Source: Oceanobacillus_B kapialis (GTDB lineage: Bacteria; Bacillota; Bacilli; Bacillales; Amphibacillaceae). Taken from it: a stretch of 64,000 nucleotides of DNA. The stretch lies in NCBI RefSeq assembly GCF_042685265.1, contig NZ_JBHUMX010000001.1. One strand, given 5' to 3'. The position numbers and the translations under genes are program-made. Positions within the stretch are counted from its first letter, which is position 1. Each line of letters opens with the position of its first letter. The notes beneath the pieces are model-generated. The model worked only from the letters and a program-made list of their open reading frames with translations, did not search any database and had not been told where the DNA came from. Positions 33,950 to 42,057 of the stretch are shown here, piece after piece.

Positions 33950-34609
33950 TCAATCATCGTCCTCTACTTCAATATTTTGATAAAGTATCTCACCTGTGAA
34001 GGCATCGACATCTAGTTCTGCTTCTTCATTACCGTTTATAATTTTTATCTCATAAAGATACCTGCCATCATCTTCATCCAATTCCGCTTCATCAACCTTA
34101 CCAGGGAATCGTGCTAATGCAATCTCTTTCGCTTTCTCCAGACTAACGGTGACATTCCCTTCCGATTTCTTTTGTTCCCCTGCACTATTAGTAGCTTGAT
34201 TTTTTTCATTTTCGTTCTTCTGTTCTTCCTCTTGAACTTTCTTCTCTTCTATATTAGCTTCCTTTTCTTCAGTGGCAGACTTGTTGTTTGTGTCGGTCTT
34301 TTTCTCTGTTTCAGCATTATTAACAGTGCCTTTTTCCGTCATCTCTAATCCCACTACATCGCCTGTATTTGCATCAATTTTTACGTTATATTTATTTCCA
34401 TCTCTTTCTACAAAAGCTTCATAATAACCTTCTTTTTCATTAAGTTGCGGTTCGCTTACTTCTCCAGGATACTGTGCATTAATAACTTCCTTAACATCAG
34501 CTTTCGAGTAATCAGGACTAGCAGAGCTGGCAAATGCTTGAAAAACTCCAAATCCTGCGAGTGCCAGTATAACCAGCCCTCCTGTAATCATAATCGTCTT
34601 TTTTCTCAT
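33950..34609 (-). CDS. PepSY-domain protein 3 with charged linker
   Basis: This 219-residue protein has an N-terminal helix (IMITGGLVILALAGFGVFQA), an amino-terminal PepSY (about 35-95), a long Lys/Glu/Asn linker (about 96-155, EEKEANIEEKKVQEEEQKNE) and a C-terminal PepSY (SLEKAKEIALARFPGKVDEA). It lies 73 bp downstream of the histidine kinase stop and has its own operator overlapping the kinase 3' end. It differs from the other two by having a mixed-charge, not Asp-only, linker. Confidence 0.87.
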   Translation of the reverse strand: MRKKTIMITGGLVILALAGFGVFQAFASSASPDYSKADVKEVINAQYPGEVSEPQLNEKEGYYEAFVERDGNKYNVKIDANTGDVVGLEMTEKGTVNNAETEKKTDTNNKSATEEKEANIEEKKVQEEEQKNENEKNQATNSAGEQKKSEGNVTVSLEKAKEIALARFPGKVDEAELDEDDGRYLYEIKIINGNEEAELDVDAFTGEILYQNIEVEDDD

Positions 34610-34667
34610 CGGACACCCCTCCCAACTACTAGAAGATTAACAAACAAACATTTGAATAAATGGTGAG

Positions 34668-34689
34668 TAAGATTAGAATTCACTAAGAA
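34668..34689 (-). promoter_or_regulatory. Shared operator 3 of the PepSY regulon
   Basis: The minus strand reads TTCTTA-GTGAA-TTCTAATCTTA, 59 bp before PepSY protein 3. It overlaps the last codons and stop of the histidine kinase gene. The -10 here is weaker (TAATCT). Confidence 0.7.
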
Positions 34690-36032
34690 AGTGGTAATGT
34701 TAGGAAGAAGGTAGTTCCTTCCCCCAGTTTGCTGTTAACCGTCAGTTCTCCCCTATGGGCTTCTGAAATGGACTTTGCAATGGCGAGACCTAGGCCAGTT
34801 CCACCTGTATCTCTGCTCCGCGCCTTATCTACCCGATAAAACCGATCAAAAATCCGTTCCTGGTCACTCTCACTTATACCCGCTCCATAATCTTTGACTG
34901 ATAACACAGCAGCATTCTTCTCAGATGTGAGTTGCACTTCTACTTTACCTTTAGTGTATTTCAGGGCATTATCAATCAGAATATATACAACCTGCTCTAA
35001 TTGATCAGGCAGGGCATGAATAATGCACTCTTCACATTCATTCTTAAACTGAATATCTCGTTCATACGCTTTTTGAAAGGTTTGGACGGTTTGTTTTACA
35101 AGTGTGGTGAAATTTAAAGTTTCCTTTTTGCTAGCTTGCTTATTCTTAGCTAACGCAAGCATCTGCTCCACTAGCTTTTGCATTCGATCTGCCTCTGAAT
35201 CAATTGCTCCTAGTGATTCCTTAACAAGCTCCTGATCCTCTGTACCCCTTCGTTCCAGCAACTGTGCATAGCTTTTCACGATGGATATTGGTGTTTTCAA
35301 TTCATGAGAAGCATCTGAAACAAATACTTCTTGCTTTTCATAGGAATCTTTTAAGAAATCGATCATTTCATTAAAGGTCTTTTCCATTTCATACAATTCA
35401 TCTTGTGATCGAGATTCCACATTTATCTTTTTCCATTTTCTTTGTTCCATATTCTCCCGCATTGCTTGAATTAAAGCCTTAATTGGGTTAAGAAGAAATC
35501 TGCTGAGCACATTGCCGGCAACAATTACAGGTATGATCATAATAATCGATGCTGCCATTAAAACAAAAAACAGTGTTTGCATGGTCTCTTCAAGTGCAGA
35601 TAGCTGCGCAGAAACTTCTATTGTAACGACTTCATTAGCATGACTGCCATTATTCCAAATTATTGGCCTGGAGACCACTGCCACGTCTGGTGCACCTTTA
35701 GGGGAGACAATCTCCTGCTGTTCTGTTTCTGTAAAAACAGGATCACGAAAGGAATAGTTATCGTTTAACTCAGTAAGAAAAGCTGTACCATCCTGATCAA
35801 TAACTCTTATCATCCCATCCTGTGGCAAATAGGCTTTCATAAATTCATTCGTAGCAATTGCTGGATTACTATTCAATGCTTCAACGATGGTGGTCGTCTG
35901 TTCAGCTAATTGATCTAGGCGGCTGTCTGTAGAAATTTTATAAAAAAGAAAATAGATTGCAGTATTGACTAGCAAGATAAGAATGAGGATAAAAATACTG
36001 GAAAACAATTGAATTTTAGTTCGAAGTTTCAT
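34683..36032 (-). CDS. Sensor histidine kinase, partner of the PepSY regulon
   Basis: This 449-residue kinase has two membrane helices (about 10-31 and 155-178) framing a roughly 120-residue extracytoplasmic sensor, a HAMP domain, the phosphoacceptor H243 in SDASHELKTP and a HATPase with G boxes (DYGAGISESDQERIF, RDTGGTGLGLAIAK). It resembles B. subtilis YkoH in context, where YkoG-YkoH precede PepSY protein YkoI. It overlaps the regulator gene by 4 bp. The sensed signal is unknown. Confidence 0.92.
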   Translation of the reverse strand: MKLRTKIQLFSSIFILILILLVNTAIYFLFYKISTDSRLDQLAEQTTTIVEALNSNPAIATNEFMKAYLPQDGMIRVIDQDGTAFLTELNDNYSFRDPVFTETEQQEIVSPKGAPDVAVVSRPIIWNNGSHANEVVTIEVSAQLSALEETMQTLFFVLMAASIIMIIPVIVAGNVLSRFLLNPIKALIQAMRENMEQRKWKKINVESRSQDELYEMEKTFNEMIDFLKDSYEKQEVFVSDASHELKTPISIVKSYAQLLERRGTEDQELVKESLGAIDSEADRMQKLVEQMLALAKNKQASKKETLNFTTLVKQTVQTFQKAYERDIQFKNECEECIIHALPDQLEQVVYILIDNALKYTKGKVEVQLTSEKNAAVLSVKDYGAGISESDQERIFDRFYRVDKARSRDTGGTGLGLAIAKSISEAHRGELTVNSKLGEGTTFFLTLPLS

Positions 36033-36721
36033 TTAGTTCGTTCCTTTACCGTATAGCCTACTCCTCGAACAGTCTGGATATAGGCATCAGCATATCCTTT
36101 ATCAATTTTCTGTCTGAGGTAACGAATATAGACATCAACTACATTGGTATCACCAAAATAATCAAATCCCCATACTTGTTCGATTAATTGTTCTCTTGTT
36201 AGCACAATATTTTTATTCTTCAAGAGGCAGACAAGTAAGTCGAATTCTCGTGGTGTCAACTCGATATCCTTGTCTTGCCGCTTCACTTCCCTGCTCCCAA
36301 TATTCACCGTGAGTTCGCCAACCCCGAGACCTTCACCACTGGCAACTTGGGTAGTGGCATGCCGTAGATGAACGCGAATTCGAGCAAGCAGTTCCTCAAT
36401 TTGGAATGGCTTAGTAATATAGTCATTTGCCCCAATATCAAGACCACTTACTTTATCATGAACTTCATCTCTTGCCGTAAGCAAAATAATTGGCATGGTC
36501 ATTCCCGACTTGCGCACTCGACGTAATACTTCTAATCCGCTTAGTTCTGGAAGCATTATATCAAGTAAGACCAAATCCCAGCTCTCCTTCTCTATTAGCT
36601 CGAGAGCTTCTTTTCCGTCCTTTGCGATGCTTGTTTCATAATTTTCATACTCAAGCTCCAGCTGTAGTACCCTGCTTATCTTCTGTTCATCTTCAACTAT
36701 CAAGATTTTCGTTTGCGTCAT
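36029..36721 (-). CDS. OmpR-family response regulator of the PepSY regulon
   Basis: This roughly 230-residue regulator has a receiver domain (ILIVEDEQKISR; phosphoacceptor Asp in LVLLDIMLPE; conserved K in ITKPF) and a winged-helix effector (IELTPREFDLLVCLLK ... VVDVYIRYLRQKIDK ... TVRGVGYTVK). It is the best candidate to bind the three operators upstream of the PepSY genes. The ATG at 36721 is preferred to a GTG nine bases earlier because GGTGAAAG is spaced for it. Confidence 0.93.
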   Translation of the reverse strand: MTQTKILIVEDEQKISRVLQLELEYENYETSIAKDGKEALELIEKESWDLVLLDIMLPELSGLEVLRRVRKSGMTMPIILLTARDEVHDKVSGLDIGANDYITKPFQIEELLARIRVHLRHATTQVASGEGLGVGELTVNIGSREVKRQDKDIELTPREFDLLVCLLKNKNIVLTREQLIEQVWGFDYFGDTNVVDVYIRYLRQKIDKGYADAYIQTVRGVGYTVKERTK

Positions 36722-36789
36722 CTCTTTCACCAGCTTTCAAGTTGGTTTGCTTGTATTCTATCAAAAGGCTCAGCAAAAATCTCTAACTA

Positions 36790-37353
36790 TTAGGTTTTTG
36801 CATAGATACATGTGTTACGCAATGCATCTCCATCAACTGCTTTATCTTCATTTACTAAAATTCCTTCCAAGTGAAAATGAAGCCTCTCTGGGACAGCCCT
36901 GCTCTGCTTATTTAATTCATCACAACGTATTTCCACACGACTCGCTTCCAGTTCCCGATAGGCAAATGCTGTAAGGCCGCTTACTGCCTCTGTCATATAG
37001 CCCTTACCACAGTACCTCGTATCCAACCAATAGCCGATTTCAAATTTACGAATATCCCAATTCGGACGGTGAAAGCCAGTACATCCAATAAAGGTATCTG
37101 TATTCTTTAAAAAGATATGCATTCTTAGGTCCTCACGTTTCAGAAATTGAATATGTGCTTCTCTGACATTTATTTCAGTTTCCTCTAACGTCTGGTCACC
37201 CTGTGCAAACGGTAGCCACTTTTTTAATTCGGGTTTACTTACCTGGATTGCCTCAAAGACTCTCTGTCCATCACCTGGCAAAGGCATGCGAATGGTTAAT
37301 CGTTCAGTAGTTATTTCGTGTGGGAAGTCAAGAAGCAATGGATGCGTACGCAC
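36790..37353 (-). CDS. GNAT acetyltransferase, RimJ/RimL type
   Basis: This 187-residue N-acetyltransferase begins ITTERLTIRMPLPGDGQRVF, has the acetyl-CoA motif GYWLDTRYCGKGYMTEAV (R/Q-x-x-G-x-G/A type) and a family length typical of ribosomal-protein-alanine acetyltransferase paralogues. Actual substrate is unknown. GTG start with GAGAGG. It precedes the response regulator by 68 bp on the same strand, so the two could share a transcript. Confidence 0.85.
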   Translation of the reverse strand: MRTHPLLLDFPHEITTERLTIRMPLPGDGQRVFEAIQVSKPELKKWLPFAQGDQTLEETEINVREAHIQFLKREDLRMHIFLKNTDTFIGCTGFHRPNWDIRKFEIGYWLDTRYCGKGYMTEAVSGLTAFAYRELEASRVEIRCDELNKQSRAVPERLHFHLEGILVNEDKAVDGDALRNTCIYAKT

Positions 37354-37510
37354 GTAATCCCTCTCCCTTACAAATCGATTTTTTTCTATTATACTAGATT
37401 TATGAAAATTAGAAACAAATCAAAAGCAGAAACGTTCTTTTTCTTATGGAAGGGCGACTAAGAAAGATTATAGTGGCGAATGTTACTTGAAAACCAAAGG
37501 AGGAAATTTT

Positions 37511-38137
37511 ATGCTAGCCATCGATCATATCGTTATAACAGCACACGATCCAAAAAAAGCCGCAACGGAATTTGGTAAGCGTTACGACATAGAGGTTGTA
37601 AAAGGTGGAGAACATGAAAACTGGGGCACTTATAATTATCTTGCATACTTCGCAAATAACTGTTATTTAGAATGGATTGGCTTATTTGACAAGCACCTTG
37701 CCTCAAGGTCTGATAATCCACTCATCCAACAGGTAGTTGTTGCTTTAGAAAATAATGAAGAAAAGCTAATCCAGTATGCGTTACGCACAGCAAATATGGA
37801 TCAATTTGAACACAAATTTAAGCAGAAAGGCGTTTCTTATCGTGGTCCTATTTCTGCAGAAAGAACCAGACCAGATGGTAGTACACTTTCCTGGAGAATG
37901 CTATTTCCCGAACCTGCTTCAAGCCTCCCTTTCTTAATTGAATGGAATAGGGAGAATAAACCGGCTGATCTATCACTAATTAATCAAAAGGAACTTTCTT
38001 TTTTAGAGGCTCCAACCCTATATCAAGCTGATGTAGAGAAGACCCTCCAACTTGCTATAAAAAATAATCAGTACAAGGCGAAAAACGCGCTAATCAAATA
38101 TAATACAGATAAAGAATTTACATTTACAATCACATAA
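37511..38137 (+). CDS. VOC/glyoxalase-like domain protein
   Basis: This 208-residue protein has the glyoxalase-like_1 fold (DHIVITAHDPKKAATEFGKR, NCYLEWIGLFD and FPFLIEWNRE-type end, FLIEWNREN). Proteins of this type are often annotated VOC-family without known reaction. The start has AAAGGAGG seven bases ahead; an in-frame ATG 24 bp upstream has no such site. Convergent with thioredoxin. Confidence 0.8.
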   Translation: MLAIDHIVITAHDPKKAATEFGKRYDIEVVKGGEHENWGTYNYLAYFANNCYLEWIGLFDKHLASRSDNPLIQQVVVALENNEEKLIQYALRTANMDQFEHKFKQKGVSYRGPISAERTRPDGSTLSWRMLFPEPASSLPFLIEWNRENKPADLSLINQKELSFLEAPTLYQADVEKTLQLAIKNNQYKAKNALIKYNTDKEFTFTIT

Positions 38138-38156
38138 GTTGGTGCTAGTTAAACAG

Positions 38157-38191
38157 GAAAAGGACCCGACAGTACATGACTGCGGGCCCTT
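38157..38191. terminator. Hairpin between VOC gene and thioredoxin gene
   Basis: AAAGGACCCGACAGT pairs imperfectly with ACTGCGGGCCCTTT. The T runs are short, so termination strength is doubtful. Confidence 0.55.
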
Positions 38192-38201
38192 TCATATCCC
38201 T

Positions 38202-38522
38202 TTATCCTAATTGCTGATGTAGAAATTCGGTAACAGACTCAGGTGATTTCGTATAAGCACTATGCTGGTGAGCTTTCTTTTCACCATTTTGGAAAATAAG
38301 AATGCTTGGGATTCCCATTACTTCATATTTTTGAGCAAGCCCCTTCACCTCATCACTATTCACTTGATACCACTTATAATTATTGAACTCCTCCATCACA
38401 TCCCCGATGAACATGTCCATACGTTTGCAATCTGGGCACCAGTCTGCAAAAAACTTTACAATGACTGGGTCTTCACTCTGAATTACTTCATTAAATTGTT
38501 CTTCTGTTGCAAGATGTTCCAT
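38202..38522 (-). CDS. Thioredoxin-family protein with CPDC active site
   Basis: This 106-residue thioredoxin fold has the active site WCPDC (C29, C32), different from the canonical CGPC, and the cis-proline motif GIPSILIF. No signal peptide is seen, so it is cytoplasmic. The changed dipeptide would raise or lower the redox potential. B. subtilis YdbP-type thioredoxins are similar in size; identity with these was not established. Confidence 0.9.
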   Translation of the reverse strand: MEHLATEEQFNEVIQSEDPVIVKFFADWCPDCKRMDMFIGDVMEEFNNYKWYQVNSDEVKGLAQKYEVMGIPSILIFQNGEKKAHQHSAYTKSPESVTEFLHQQLG

Positions 38523-38592
38523 GTAATGTCACTCCTTCATAATACGTATCACTAGTATAACGTGTTTTAAAATACTTGTCTTATTGTGTGCT

Positions 38593-39408
38593 TTAATCCC
38601 TGTATTCCACTCTTCCTAATATATATGCAACAAAGAGACCCGCAGCAAAGGTAACGACGCTAAGGATAAGGAATGATGTTGTTACAGGGAACCCTGGGTA
38701 AACGACGAAGATGGAGCCGATAACAAGGCCGATAATTATCGCGAAGGTCCCTGACCGAAAATGAGTTAGAAAATAGTTTATGATTTTACTCATAAACACC
38801 AGTCCAAGGACTATGCCGACTCCTGTTACTGCAATAATATCTAGCTGTAGATTACTTATCGCCCCAATAATCGTTGGATAAACCCCAATGATAAGGAGCA
38901 TAAATGAACCGCTGATCCCTGGTAAGATCATTGCACTGCTTGCGATAAAACCAGAGAAGAATAATAAAATATAAGTCTTTGTATCCAATGTCGTAATTAC
39001 CGCAGCTTCTCCTGCATCCAGGAAAACCATTGAGCCAACAATGATTGCCCCTATTAGTAATAACATAACATGGTTCCACTTAAACGTACGCTTCGCCTCT
39101 GCTTCATGAAACAAATAAGGGAGAATCCCAATAATTAAGCCAAGAAAAAAGAATTGTGTAGGCCCTGGATAATGCTCGAATAACCACTCAATTAATTTAC
39201 TTAACAGTAAAATCGCAGTCCCCACGCCAATTCCCAAGGGGATTAAAAAGCCTAGCTGCTTTTTCCATTCCTTGCTCATTAATCCGTTAATTGCCGCAAT
39301 CAATCTATCATAAATCCCTAACAAAACTGCTATAGTTCCCCCACTAACCCCAGGGATCACATCACTTGCTCCCATCATCATGCCACGATATATGTTTTTC
39401 CACTCCAT
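38593..39408 (-). CDS. popT: DUF368 undecaprenyl-phosphate translocase (PopT type)
   Basis: This 271-residue membrane protein has about eight predicted helices and the DUF368 signature motifs MMGASDVIPGVSGGTIAVL and MILPGISGSFMLLIIGVYP, two inverted-topology repeats with PG-S-G. Members (PopT, described in Vibrio and Staphylococcus) return undecaprenyl phosphate across the membrane and support growth at alkaline pH, which fits an alkali- or halo-tolerant host. The start MEWKN at 39408 has GGGAG ahead. Divergent from padR. Confidence 0.88.
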   Translation of the reverse strand: MEWKNIYRGMMMGASDVIPGVSGGTIAVLLGIYDRLIAAINGLMSKEWKKQLGFLIPLGIGVGTAILLLSKLIEWLFEHYPGPTQFFFLGLIIGILPYLFHEAEAKRTFKWNHVMLLLIGAIIVGSMVFLDAGEAAVITTLDTKTYILLFFSGFIASSAMILPGISGSFMLLIIGVYPTIIGAISNLQLDIIAVTGVGIVLGLVFMSKIINYFLTHFRSGTFAIIIGLVIGSIFVVYPGFPVTTSFLILSVVTFAAGLFVAYILGRVEYRD

Positions 39409-39466
39409 TTTTTTAAACTCCCTTTTCCGTTTCGATTTCATACAGAAATATCATATCAAATTAAAC

Positions 39467-39524
39467 TTGCAATTTATAGAAAAAGTTTTATACTAGAAAT
39501 AAGCTACTTTGTATAACAAAGTAG
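39467..39524 (+). promoter_or_regulatory. padR promoter and palindromic operator
   Basis: A -35 TTGCAA (39467-39472), 16 bp, and -10 TATACT (39489-39494) are followed by a perfect inverted repeat CTACTTTG-TATAA-CAAAGTAG (39504-39524), right at the expected transcript start. This suggests autorepression by the PadR protein. Confidence 0.72.
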
Positions 39525-39568
39525 TTATTCTTTCAACATCTATATGGTTATACAAGGTAGGTGGTATT

Positions 39569-39922
39569 TTGTCACTACGTAGTCAATTATTAAAAGGGAT
39601 TCTGGAAGGCTGTATCCTTTCTATTATAAAGATGCAGCCAGCCTATGGGTATGAGCTATCTGTAAAGCTTCAGCAATTCGGCTTGTCTGATGTGAGCGAA
39701 GGCTCCATTTATCCAATACTTCTTCGCTTACAAAAAGAAGAACTGATTATTGGGGAAATGCGGGCATCCGAAACGGGCCCTAAAAGGAAGTATTACAAGC
39801 TTACAGAGAAAGGACATGAGGCATTACAATTATTTACGCATCATTGGACGTTAATCAAAGGACCTGTGGACAACATTATCGAGCAAGGGGGAAATATTGA
39901 TGGAAGCAACGGAAATTATTGA
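39569..39922 (+). CDS. PadR-family transcriptional repressor
   Basis: This 117-residue PadR winged helix protein has the family motif ILKGILEGCILSIIKMQPAYGYEL and the wing VSEGSIYPILLRLQKEELI, ending in PKRKYYKLTEKGHEAL. TTG at 39569 preceded by GGTAGGTGG is the likely start. It is translationally overlapping with the DUF1129 gene, its probable partner. Confidence 0.92.
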   Translation: MSLRSQLLKGILEGCILSIIKMQPAYGYELSVKLQQFGLSDVSEGSIYPILLRLQKEELIIGEMRASETGPKRKYYKLTEKGHEALQLFTHHWTLIKGPVDNIIEQGGNIDGSNGNY

Positions 39923-40586
39923 ACTGAATAATGAAAAACGTGCGAGGCTTACAGAACATAATTTAAAGTATTATGAAGACATGCTTCTCTATATTCGTCT
40001 AAATGGAAACAAATCCGAACAACAAACAGAAGAAGTTTTATTGGAAATGCTTGAACACCTTTTACAGGCACAAGAAGAAGGTAAAACAGCAGAGGAAGTC
40101 TTTGGTGATGACCCAAAAGCTTACTGCAAAGAAGTCATACAGGAAATCCCTAAAGAAGATAGAAAAAGTCAAATTTCCTTAATTGTGATGGTCGTACTAC
40201 AATTTCTCGGTATGTTTGTGGGTGTTGCCGGCCTACTCGGTACCGCGCTTTATTACTTTTTTGATTTAGGTTCTAATGTAACGACCATCTCTGTCGGTTC
40301 CGGGATAGCCATACTACTTATTGATCTGACACTACTTGGCGGATTTATTATCGCTGTATTGAAATGGCTTAAGAGTTCCACCTTCTCTGAAAAACAACCA
40401 AAAAAATGGGTAGAATTCTTCCAATTGTGGATAATTTCCACCGTATTTATTGGCCTCATTGTCGCTATTCAAACGTTCATGCCGGCATTTGGCCAGGAGA
40501 TTAGCATCCCAACCTATTACTTGGCAATTTTGGGAGCAATCCTATATTTCATTTCTTATTTGATCAAGAAAAAGAAAAAGATTTAG
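39900..40586 (+). CDS. DUF1129 membrane protein
   Basis: This 228-residue protein has an N-terminal cytoplasmic part (NLKYYEDMLLYIRL ... LLEMLEHLLQAQEEGKTAEEVFGDDPKAY) and four predicted helices (about 100-215). The family is commonly paired with PadR regulators. Function unknown. The start is ATG at 39900 after GGGGG. Confidence 0.88.
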   Translation: MEATEIIELNNEKRARLTEHNLKYYEDMLLYIRLNGNKSEQQTEEVLLEMLEHLLQAQEEGKTAEEVFGDDPKAYCKEVIQEIPKEDRKSQISLIVMVVLQFLGMFVGVAGLLGTALYYFFDLGSNVTTISVGSGIAILLIDLTLLGGFIIAVLKWLKSSTFSEKQPKKWVEFFQLWIISTVFIGLIVAIQTFMPAFGQEISIPTYYLAILGAILYFISYLIKKKKKI

Positions 40587-40640
40587 TATAGGTAAACAGC
40601 CAAAAGTTTACTTGAGAATCTACTTGGGAGCTTAAATAAA

Positions 40641-40701
40641 GGGAAACTTCATTTGGGGGAGGCGGTTCTTCTCCCCCCCACCAATTGTTAGTTGAACGAA
40701 T
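40641..40701 (+). repeat. Dispersed two-hairpin repeat, truncated copy B
   Basis: GGGAAACTTCATTTGGGGGA is followed by the opposite arm CCCCCCCACCAATTGTTAGT and TGAACGAATT. The sequence then diverges (AAAAG...CTTTTC hairpin follows), so the right hairpin is missing. Confidence 0.75.
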
Positions 40702-40748
40702 TTGTGAAAAGCTTTCGGCAACTTTTCACTTTCCCGATCTAGCGTTCT

Positions 40749-41909
40749 TTAACCTTCGATAAACCTTAACTCCGGCATCCATTGTGATAAATGGGCTTTG
40801 ATATCCCGATATTCTTTTGTGGCTCCAGCAAGTTCACCATTTGGTAAGTTGAACAAAGGAAGGACCTGGTAATCCGCATAATTGTCATAACTCATATAGG
40901 TTGGCAGGAATGTTGGCGCCTCGACGGTGACCTCAACATTGTCACCCTGACCTGTTTTAGTTAGCGTAAATTGAAGCATACCACCAATTCGCTGATAATA
41001 TTCTTTTTGTGAAGAAAGAAAATTTCCAAGTGAATAGGCAACTAATGTTTTGTTTCCATGCTCCCCAGTAAGCCATTCCAATGGCTGAAGGACATGTGGA
41101 TGATGTCCAATTATTACATTTGCCCCTAAATCGCTTACGTACTGCGCCAAATCCTTTTGCTCTACGTTTGGCATGCGTTCGTTTTCGGTGCCGAAATGAA
41201 GGCTTACAATCACAGCATCTGCCATGTCTTTTGCTTTAGCCATATCCCCAGCTATTTGCTCCCTATCTATTCTATTAACTAAATAGTCCTTTCCACTAGG
41301 TGTAGGAATGCCGTTTGTTCCATAAGTATAAGAAAGGTAAGCGAGGGAAATTCCTGCTTCCGTTTCCTGTACACGAATACGTTCTTGGTCTGCTTCACTT
41401 TTATAGGCACCTGTATACATCATATCAATAGCTTCCCAATGTGATATCGCTCGCTGAACCGCCACTTCTCCGCGGTCCAATGTGTGATTATTGGCAAGTG
41501 TGACGACATCTACCCCCGCCTCTTTCAAAGCGTCCCCAACTGCAAACGGACTATTAAATTGTGGATAGGAGGACAAGCCAAGCTCTTCGCCACCTATCAT
41601 TGTTTCTTGATTAGCAATTGTGACAGTAGCATCCTGTAAATATGGCTTTACCTTTTCTAGCATAGGTGTAAAATCATAGCCATCTTCCGTTTTGGCATCC
41701 CGATACACAGGTGCATGAATCAGCATATCTCCAATCGCAGAGACCGTAATGCTTGTCTCCCAGTCTATTTGTTTCTTTGCATCTATAGTAGAACGGTATG
41801 TTTGATGTTCTCCAGCTGTCTGCATTATCTTGGTGTCATTCGCCCCACAGCCTCCTATTATCGTTAATAGAAAAAGTGTAATGAGCAAACGATACGTCAC
41901 TTTTTTCAT
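40749..41909 (-). CDS. CapA-family poly-gamma-glutamate-type lipoprotein
   Basis: This 386-residue lipoprotein has a signal peptide with lipobox IGGC, then a PGA_cap/metallophosphatase-like domain: VSAIGDMLIHAPVYRD, QETMIGGEELGLSSYPQFN, LANNHTLDRGE, IIGHHPHVLQP and YSLGNFLSSQ. In CapA/PgsA these residues serve in gamma-glutamate polymer anchoring; no capB/capC-like genes are near, so it is probably a stand-alone CapA-like hydrolase. ATG at 41909 has GAGGTG ahead; the in-frame extension beyond lacks a signal. Confidence 0.9.
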   Translation of the reverse strand: MKKVTYRLLITLFLLTIIGGCGANDTKIMQTAGEHQTYRSTIDAKKQIDWETSITVSAIGDMLIHAPVYRDAKTEDGYDFTPMLEKVKPYLQDATVTIANQETMIGGEELGLSSYPQFNSPFAVGDALKEAGVDVVTLANNHTLDRGEVAVQRAISHWEAIDMMYTGAYKSEADQERIRVQETEAGISLAYLSYTYGTNGIPTPSGKDYLVNRIDREQIAGDMAKAKDMADAVIVSLHFGTENERMPNVEQKDLAQYVSDLGANVIIGHHPHVLQPLEWLTGEHGNKTLVAYSLGNFLSSQKEYYQRIGGMLQFTLTKTGQGDNVEVTVEAPTFLPTYMSYDNYADYQVLPLFNLPNGELAGATKEYRDIKAHLSQWMPELRFIEG

Positions 41910-41981
41910 TTGTTCACCTCTAGTATTTTTAAAGCCTAATACTAGTATACTATTTTTCCAGCCATTTGGACTGAAAACTAG

Positions 41982-42009
41982 AAAAACCCTGCATACAGCA
42001 TGCAAGGTT
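41982..42009 (-). terminator. Terminator after the thiolase gene
   Basis: On the minus strand AACCTTGCAT pairs with ATGCAGGGTT, followed by TTTTTC. Confidence 0.65.
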
Positions 42010-42057
42010 ACTAGAATTGTGTATCAAATCGTTCAAAATCATATCCATTTCATAGGT

